Below are positions 61,201 through 64,000 of a DNA stretch of 64,000 bases, piece by piece; the stretch's first letter is position 1; each line of letters opens with the position of its first letter. The notes beneath the pieces are model-generated. The model did not search any database. It was not told the origin of the DNA and saw only the letters and a list, made by a program, of their open reading frames with translations. The stretch is taken from the NCBI GenBank assembly GCA_922989275.2, contig OV277867.1:5022001-5086000 (forward strand), given 5' to 3'. Source of the stretch: Gari tellinella (lineage: Eukaryota > Mollusca > Bivalvia > Cardiida > Psammobiidae). The position numbers and the translations under genes are program-made.

Positions 61201-63850
61201 CTAAAAATAGACTTCAAATAACTGCCTGCTTAACCCTTTACTCCATAACCTGTTTCTACATTGAAGACAGGTGACCACTTAAAGCAGGTTGAAAGTAAAG
61301 CAGAATGTTCCTGAAGGCACATTCTGCTTTTCTTTCAGCCTATTTTAAGCTACCTTCTGCTATAATATAAAAAATATTTCTTACGCTATATATTCATTAC
61401 TGTATTAATTGGGACTAGTTTCTTCAGTGGAGAAATGAATTAAATGCGTAAAAATGAGTTTGTATGGGTTAAATGTTATATAGCTATTGTCTTTCCTTAA
61501 AAGTGACATCCACCATTTCTATATATTTTCATTCGTCCCATTCAATTCCATTGGAAAATATGACATTTAATTTGTATAGACGCAATTGTTTGAGAGGATG
61601 GGTTTTGTGGATATATTTGGCAGAGGAGGCTGGGCTTATGGATCTGCTCTTCTTGAATCATTTTGTTGCGTTACTTCAGTAATGCCGTTTTGGCTATTCC
61701 TTTCAGGGTACACATTATTTGAGTTAACAGCCTCTAATATGGATTAAACATACATGCATTCTAATAAAATGTTCTTTTAATATTAGAAACTACAGCAAAT
61801 ATAATGTAAATTTAAGAAATGAACTGATTTTTTTCAGCGTTTAAGCAAAATAAACGACAGAAAATGATAGACAAATTTATGGTGGAATTTACCAATCATT
61901 TTCTGTCGTTTATTTTGCTTTAAGGCCAAAGAAATTCAGTTCATTTCTTAAATAAGTGAAAAATAAACCGTGCTGCAACAAGTTTTTTTTGTTCACAGGG
62001 TAAGCCAGTGGGGACTCCCGATGCTGGTGTGTTTTTCAGGGTAATTAAGGAACACAATGTGTCAGGGCTGTTTGTGGCCCCTACAGCCCTTAGAGCAATC
62101 CGCAGGGAGGTAAGTATAATGGTTATTGTACTGTTTTATATGTGTTCAAAATGAAATGTTTGGACTTTTGTTATATGTACGGTAATTTTATGCCACAGGA
62201 ATGCAATGCAAAGAAAACTCATATAACCCATTATCCCATAGTATGCTTCTAGTTTTGAAAACAGGTGATCACTTAAAGCAGGTTGAAAGTAAAGCAGCTA
62301 CCATCTACTAAAATATATAAAATATTTCTTATGATACATATCCATGGCTGTATAAAGTGGAACTGTTTTGTATACTGTGGGAATCGTTAACTCTTTGAGC
62401 CCTAGTCAGGCATGTATGCGTCATTTGCAAACAGCATACCTATGAAGAGTAAACAGTGTAAGGAACCCTCTGATCAGGGTCTACACTGTTTGTTTTTTAG
62501 CTCACCTGAGCCAAAGGCTCAAGGTGAGCTATTGGGATGGTCCTGTGTCCGTCGTCGTGCGTCGTCCGTCGTCGTTAACAATTGCTTCAAATGACATCTC
62601 CTCATATACCGCTTGACAGATTTCAACCAAATTTTACAGAAATGTTCCTTGGGGCAAAGAATTAAAATCAATGCAGAACTCTGGTTGCCATGGCAACCAA
62701 AGTGAAAAAATAAGGAAATCTTTAAAAATCTTCTTGTCAAAAACTGCAAGGGCCATAGCTTAGATATTTGGCACACAGCATCATCTACAGGTCCTCTATC
62801 AAGTTTGTTCAAATTATGTCCCTAGGGTCAAAATTGGCCCCATCCCGGGGGTCACAATTTTACATAGAGTTATATAGTGAAATTTTCAAACGTCTTCTTC
62901 TCTGAAACTAATATGGCTAGAGCATTGATATTCATCATGGTGACACTTCTAGATGTCCTTTACATATTTTGTTCAAATGGTTCCGGTCGGTTGCATAAGT
63001 AGGTCACAGGAGCTAAAAATCTTCTTGTCTAAAACCCTAGTACCCTGATCTTAGATATTTGGCACATAGCATCATCTACAGGGCCTCTATCAAGATTGTT
63101 CAAATTATGCCCCTCAGATAAAAAATGACCCCATCCTGGACATAAGTCATTACAATGTATCTCCGTTTTGTCAGTGATTCTCAGGTGAGCGCAATATGCC
63201 CCATGGGGCTCTTGTTTTATATATATTGTACAAATTAACCCTTAAAAGTCAAAAATGGACCAGACTGAATTGAAAACTAGAATTGATCATATGAGGTTAC
63301 AGGGAGGAAAGGGTTAAAAGGCCTATATATGAGGTTATGGGATAAGAACTTATGCCTTACCTCTGTCAGGCAGTAAGTACATGTAGTCAAGTGCCTTTAG
63401 CATATGATTGTTCATCTATCGTAGCCTTTAAACTGTGTTTTAACACATTTTATCACATATGATTTTGTTTTTATGCTCCCACAATGATAAGTCACAGCAT
63501 CTGGTTTGATAGAGACGGACAAGAGAAATATGTTGGGAACAGTTAGTTAACCTTTTGCTCCATAGCCTGTTTCTAGTTTTGAAGATATGTGATCAATTCA
63601 GGCAGGTTGAAGGTAAAGCAGAATGCGCCTTAAATTTCTTATTTTGCATTACTGTGTAAAATTATTTTCTTCAGTGGAGGAATAAATTAAAGGTGTAGAA
63701 AGGTGTTTTTATGGAGTAATCGATCTAAAGACTCATTGAATTGTTTCATATTTTGTAATCATTATGCAAGTCATTTAGTAGTACAATTTTATACTGTGTA
63801 TTTTAGGATCCAGAGGGTAGGATTGGTAAAAAGTACATGCCACTTTCAAG
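45992..63850 (+). CDS. ACSS3: Acyl-CoA synthetase short-chain family member 3, 5' nine exons
   Basis: Nine exons (45992-46278, 51803-51947, 53913-54101, 54525-54656, 57664-57807, 58567-58647, 60444-60539, 61999-62109, 63807-63850) join in one open frame of 409 codons plus two bases. The gene continues off the window. ACSS3 is a mitochondrial matrix ligase that activates short acids, with propionate as the preferred substrate reported for the mammalian enzyme, to acyl-CoA through an acyl-AMP. Identification rests on residue-by-residue resemblance along the whole length to the ACSS3 pattern I know, including exon-sized blocks such as [27 protein letters not shown] and [10 protein letters not shown]. 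Human ACSS3 is 686 aa, so about 60% is here. The C-terminal lid, with the catalytic lysine motif, lies outside. All introns are GT-AG. Confidence 0.95.
46743..47090 (+). pseudogene. Fragment resembling the P2X7-receptor intracellular zinc-binding domain
   Basis: Frame 46743-47024 encodes an acidic stretch, then C-C-R-T-N-E-M and [14 protein letters not shown]. One base out of frame follows [13 protein letters not shown]. The series C-C, C-I-x-E-x-x-x-F and L-N-x-x-V/I-L-E-V-A-Y is characteristic of P2RX7_C-type domains, which are abundant as orphan proteins in molluscs. The frameshift and missing CxC part suggest decay. The match is from memory and weak in the first half. Confidence 0.45.
47311..47350. 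repeat. 40-bp perfect palindrome
   Basis: CAGAGACAGTGTATAGCCAT followed by its exact reverse complement. No MITE ends were recognised around it. Confidence 0.8.
48309..48534. mobile_element. MITE family D, copy 6
   Basis: TTTTACCCTTTACCCCATAGC, a core reduced to its outer parts (ACTTAAAACAGGTTGAAAA / CTTTCAGCCTGCTTTAAGC) and GGGGGAAAGGGTTA. Confidence 0.7.
50014..50221. mobile_element. hAT-like MITE family M, copy 1
   Basis: GGCTCCAGATAAGAGGG at the left (outermost bases mutated) and CCCCTTATCTGGAGCCCTG at the right. CTATGTCC occurs on both flanks (50006-50013 and 50222-50229): an 8-bp target duplication. The core is type III (AATCGTCTCGAAGAGACAATT tip). It is inserted into a reversed family F copy whose halves lie at about 49953-50005 and 50222-50438. 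Confidence 0.8.
50435..51533. mobile_element. MITE family D, copy 7, interrupted by element P
   Basis: TTAACCCATTAATTACCACAT at the left, then element P, then the remaining D sequence with type II core (TGACCACTTAAAGCAGGTTG) and GTGTAATGGGTTAA. Confidence 0.8.
50468..51295. mobile_element. 0.83-kb inverted-repeat element P nested in D7
   Basis: Ends CAGCGTTTTTTTTCC and AAAAAAAAACGCTG. Sub-terminal inverted blocks GGTACCGGGGAACGGACCCG and GGTACCGGACCCGTTCCC. Direct TTCTA flanks on both sides (50463-50467, 51296-51300). No coding frame with a domain inside. Confidence 0.75.
51530..51753. mobile_element. MITE family D, copy 8
   Basis: Shares TTAA 51530-51533 with D7. TTAACCTTTGCCCTATTGCC, a reduced type II core (one tip arm lost) and ATAGGGAGGTTAA. 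It ends 49 bp upstream of exon 2. Confidence 0.75.
51803..51947 (+). CDS. ACSS3: ACSS3 exon 2
   Basis: Acceptor TTTCTTCTGCAG, donor GTAAGA. Encodes [18 protein letters not shown], then I-A-I-I-H-D-S-P-V, then Y-H-E-L-W-E-K. This is the end of the N-terminal domain and the start of the AMP-binding domain. The [10 protein letters not shown] run is a hallmark of acetyl/propionyl-CoA synthetases. MITE J2 begins 22 bp past the donor. Confidence 0.95.
51970..52165. mobile_element. MITE family J, copy 2
   Basis: TACAGTCGAACTTAGATATC to GATATCTAAGTTTGATTGTA. The interior palindrome has ATAGGGGTATGTTCGA-type arms around TGGCTAAGCCA. Confidence 0.8.
52194..53312. mobile_element. Family I element (TTTTAGCTCACCTGAG), copy 1
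   Basis: Starts TTTTTAGCTCACCTGAGC with a small inverted AGGGTGAGC, then TCCGGCGTGCGTCGTCTGTC. The body is about four tandem units near 160 bp, each opening GTGTTTACACTCTA (52279, 52438, 52622, 52783). It ends AGGTGAGCGATATCAGGGCC, TTCAGGCCCTCTTGT. I know this repeat type as common in bivalves. Confidence 0.8.
53410..53660. mobile_element. MITE family D, copy 9, nested in copy 10
   Basis: TTAACCCTTTCCCACATAGC to GGGGGAAAGGGTTAA with a type II core (tip AATGCGCTTTAAGCGCATT). Removing it and one TTAA restores the host element's GCCTGTTTTAAACTACCAT. Confidence 0.9.
53913..54101 (+). CDS. ACSS3: ACSS3 exon 3
   Basis: 63 codons, phase 0 on both sides; acceptor ATTTCAG, donor GTATTG. Encodes [27 protein letters not shown], then [14 protein letters not shown] and [16 protein letters not shown] and H-S-x-V-F-G-G-F are conserved blocks of acetyl/propionyl-CoA synthetases. 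Confidence 0.95.
54253..54480. mobile_element. MITE family D, copy 11 (ends worn)
   Basis: Occupies most of ACSS3 intron 3 (423 bp). Half core AATGTAAAGCAGAATGCGC, mirror GCCTGCTTTAAGC, and TTTTCTTCAGTGGAGG. TTAA ends are not intact. Confidence 0.65.
54525..54656 (+). CDS. ACSS3: ACSS3 exon 4
   Basis: 44 codons, acceptor CTTTTCTCAG, donor GTACGT. Encodes [15 protein letters not shown], then Y-K-P-L-L-D-G-A-L and [13 protein letters not shown]12 starts 14 bp after the donor. Confidence 0.95.
55286..56280. mobile_element. Family I element, copy 3, innermost level
   Basis: TTTTTAGCTCACCTGGCACG, TGCCAAGGTGAGC, TCCGTCGTCCGTCGTC, then a tandem array, and CCAGGTGAGCGATTTAGGGC, GTGGCCCTTGTC. Confidence 0.8.
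55381..56225. repeat. 145-bp tandem repeat, about six units
   Basis: TTAACACTCTAGAG-type starts at 55381, 55526, 55671, 55816, 55961 and 56106 give an exact 145-bp period. Each unit has AAATTTCATTGGATC, CATGAAACTT, GAAATCTAGG, TTCGAATGTGGGTCATGTCC and ACTAGGTCACTAGGTCAAAT. Confidence 0.9.
57286..57529. mobile_element. MITE family L, copy 2
   Basis: GGGGCCCGTTTTATGAAACT to CATAAAACTGGCCCC, with a long type III core (AATCCTGTCTTGTGACATC and mirror). It is inserted in a worn type I core whose halves lie at 57272 and 57540-57590. Confidence 0.8.
57664..57807 (+). CDS. ACSS3: ACSS3 exon 5 with AMP-binding signature
   Basis: 48 codons, acceptor TTTTTATGCATCTTTAAG, donor GTAAAA. Encodes [24 protein letters not shown]. 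The Y-T-S-G-T-T-G-x-P-K phosphate-binding loop (motif A3 of adenylate-forming enzymes) is intact. The next residue, first of exon 6, is Ala where ACSS proteins usually have Gly. Confidence 0.95.
57919..58161. mobile_element. MITE family D, copy 13
   Basis: TTAACCCTTTACCTGATAGC to GGGGTAAAGGGTTAA; the core has lost the tip of one arm (AATGCGCCTTGATGC). A reversed family F fragment with perfect core (AGGGCTCCTTAAGGAGCCCT) follows at 58176-58320. Confidence 0.8.
58567..58647 (+). CDS. ACSS3: ACSS3 exon 6
   Basis: 27 codons; acceptor CTGTTCTCAG, donor GTGCGT. Encodes [22 protein letters not shown]. The length equals the corresponding block of human ACSS3 as I recall it. Confidence 0.93.
58660..59025. 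mobile_element. Inverted-repeat element S
   Basis: Near 58851-59022 ACCAGTGTTCTATCTAACAA and CACGATAGAACACTGGT flank a palindrome (AGTTGAGATGC, GTAATTAAATCACTCGGCC and mirror). The left part of the element, with TCTAACACACCTCGC, lies just past the exon 6 donor. Confidence 0.6.
59044..59252. mobile_element. MITE family O, copy 8
   Basis: TACAGTAAAACCTCTCTATT to AGAGAGGTTTGACTGTA; type II core AGCTTAAAACAAGGTGACAG, AACAGAAAGTTCC and mirror. Confidence 0.85.
59258..59424. mobile_element. hAT-like MITE family M, copy 3 (reverse, one end lost)
   Basis: Type III core ATGGTGTCACTACTCC, AATCTTCTCTTTGAGACGATT and CCCTCTCTTATCTGGAGCCCTG. Confidence 0.7.
59541..59735. mobile_element. hAT-like MITE family M, copy 2
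   Basis: CAGTGCTCCAGATAAGAGAC to CTTATCTGGAGCCCTG. Type III core with perfect tip AATCGTCTCTTTGAGACGATT. Flanks ATTATCAT and ATCATTAT agree at six of eight positions. Confidence 0.8.
59865..60045. mobile_element. Decayed family A copy
   Basis: TTGGAGCCTGATAAGACCCC, CTGATCAGGCTCTAAACTC, TTGCAAATCAGACAAAAATAA and GTAAGAATAACGTTTTCC. The left end is lost. Confidence 0.6.
60075..60274. mobile_element. MITE family O, copy 9
   Basis: TACAGTGATACCTCTCTATT to AGCTTAACTTTACTGTA; the type II core is partly shortened (AGGAAGCTTTTATTTTCCCC). Confidence 0.75.
60278..60424. mobile_element. Palindromic element G, copy 1, next to a splice acceptor
   Basis: GGTCCAAGGTTATAAAGCTT to AAGCTTTATAACCTTGGACC, almost a full-length palindrome with TGAGCCTAGGCTCA at the tip. 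It ends 19 bp before ACSS3 exon 7, so it lies where the branch point would be expected. Confidence 0.8.
60444..60539 (+). CDS. ACSS3: ACSS3 exon 7
   Basis: 32 codons; acceptor TATTTTGTTTCAG, donor GTAATT. Encodes [23 protein letters not shown]. The S-D-x-G-W-x-x-G-H-S-Y motif lines the acyl and adenylate pocket in acetyl/propionyl-CoA synthetases. Confidence 0.95.
60557..60921. mobile_element. MITE family C, copy 4
   Basis: CACAGCGTTCCCTCCCTACA to GAGAGGGAGCACTGTA; perfect core AAACAGCTTGAATCC, AGATCAGACGCCGCGTTACG and mirror. Confidence 0.85.
61021..61152. mobile_element. Palindromic element G, copy 3 (decayed)
   Basis: AGGGTCCATGCTTATAAATCG and CTTTATATGCATGGTGCC with a broken middle. Confidence 0.55.
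61230..61472. mobile_element. MITE family D, copy 14
   Basis: TTAACCCTTTACTCCATAACC, type II core with AATGTTCCTGAAGGCACATT tip, and TTTGTATGGGTTAA. Confidence 0.8.
61495..61965. mobile_element. Repeat family N, copy 2 (reverse of copy 1)
   Basis: CATTTTGTTGCGTTACTTCAG, CTATTCCTTTCAGGGTACAC, AACAGCCTCTAATATGGATT match 38160-38345 in reverse. It then has AAATAAACGACAGAAAATG and the mirror CATTTTCTGTCGTTTATTTTG. It ends 33 bp before exon 8. Confidence 0.7.
61999..62109 (+). CDS. ACSS3: ACSS3 exon 8
   Basis: 37 codons; acceptor TTTGTTCACAG, donor GTAAGT. Encodes [16 protein letters not shown], then [19 protein letters not shown]-x-R-A-I is adenylation motif A4. P-D-A-G is diagnostic of ACSS3-like rather than ACSS1/2-like enzymes as far as I recall. 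Confidence 0.95.
62227..62386. mobile_element. MITE family D, copy 15 (core deleted)
   Basis: CCCATTATCCCATAGTATGC, TCACTTAAAGCAGGTTGAAAG, then directly AGCTACCATCTAC: the palindrome's tip and second arm are missing. Confidence 0.7.
62387..63316. mobile_element. MITE family F, copy 9, containing I2
   Basis: TTAACTCTTTGAGCCCTAGTC, a half core (AACCCTCTGATCAGGGTCTAC), then element I2, then TTAACCCTTAAAAGTCAAAAATG and GGAGGAAAGGGTTAA. Confidence 0.8.
62493..63215. mobile_element. Family I element, copy 2
   Basis: TTTTAGCTCACCTGAGCC, TCAAGGTGAGC, CCGTCGTCGTGCGTCG at the left and CTCAGGTGAGCGCAATATGC, ATGGGGCTCTTGT at the right. The body has two diverged units (CATAGCTTAGATATTTGGCAC near 62755, again near 63050). 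Confidence 0.8.
63547..63722. mobile_element. MITE family D, copy 16 (core deleted)
   Basis: TTAACCTTTTGCTCCATAGCC, GCAGGTTGAAGGTAAAGCAG, then loss of the mirror arm; TTTTCTTCAGTGGAGG. The GGGTTAA end is worn. Confidence 0.65.
63807..63850 (+). CDS. ACSS3: ACSS3 exon 9
   Basis: 44 bp; acceptor ATACTGTGTATTTTAG, donor GTAAGA, ending two bases into a codon. Encodes [14 protein letters not shown]. In the family this leads into the F-x-x-L-F-V-A-G-E-R segment, which must lie beyond the window. Confidence 0.88.
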
Positions 63851-63865
63851 GTAAGACCTTTCTGT

Positions 63866-64000
63866 TTAACCCTTTCATGCTCAAATTATTCAGGAGATTT
63901 TTACCCCTTCACCGCTTTCTTGTCATCTGCTTCATTATTGTTGTCTGCAAGACAACGTTTCAAAGTTAAGTCTAATGTTGTATGACTTAATTAATATCGA
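63866..64000. mobile_element. MITE family B variant entering the right edge
   Basis: TTAACCCTTTCATGCTCAAAT, TACCCCTTCACCGC, ATTGTTGTCTGCAAGACAACG match the element at 12879. It begins 15 bp past the exon 9 donor. Confidence 0.75.

Noticed and set aside
9580..63650. Possible CRISPR array from many similar palindromes
   Set aside because: Copies are hundreds to thousands of bases apart, each in its own transposon, and the sequence is clearly eukaryotic.

Overview
The window is a eukaryotic nuclear sequence with spliced genes, GT-AG introns, LINE fragments and an extreme density of short palindromic transposons (MITEs). A bivalve mollusc is the best guess. The basis is the repeat that opens TTTTAGCTCACCTG and ends in a gene-distal CAGGTGAGCG block, which I associate with molluscan genomes, plus TTAA- and TA-flanked palindromic MITEs and the gene content. 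The species cannot be named from the sequence alone.

Layout. (1) 1-18.3 kb, minus strand: exons of two paralogous genes for proteins with a C-terminal IAP-type C3HC4 RING finger. Copy B has exons at <1-185 and 3074-3278. Copy A has exons at 14712-15826 and 18032-18259. Copy A carries four 63-64 aa Pro/Thr-rich repeats inside the RING exon that copy B lacks. (2) 18.3-41.3 kb: no supported host gene. It is almost wholly MITEs, a 1.1-kb inverted-repeat element, two tRNA-like sequences, a tandem array and AT-rich spacers. (3) 41.4-45.7 kb: two degraded non-LTR retrotransposon fragments on the minus strand. The first is split by a 1.34-kb DNA element (7-bp target duplication) and by a hAT-like MITE (8-bp site). 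(4) 45992-63850, plus strand: the first nine exons of ACSS3 (mitochondrial short-chain acyl-CoA synthetase family member 3), about 409 codons. The gene runs off the right edge. Its introns are packed with nested MITEs, in one place four levels deep.

How the parts relate. The MITEs fall into families by their ends: TTAA with CCCTTT-like ends (piggyBac-like); TA with CAGT-like ends (Tc1/mariner-like); CAGGGCT-like ends with 8-bp sites (hAT-like); GGGGCCCG-like ends. Families with quite different ends carry the same few central palindromes. I see three core types, each built of fixed blocks and family-specific variable blocks that differ symmetrically on both arms. This modular exchange of hairpin cores between unrelated transposon ends is the most unusual thing in the window. 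MITEs also sit within 25 bp of 8 of the 23 splice sites visible here, and one RING-gene exon is bracketed by two inverted copies of one MITE.

Limits: no database search was possible. Exon borders come from reading frame, splice consensus and comparison between paralogs or with the remembered family pattern. MITE borders are given to a few bases where termini and target duplications are visible and are approximate elsewhere.
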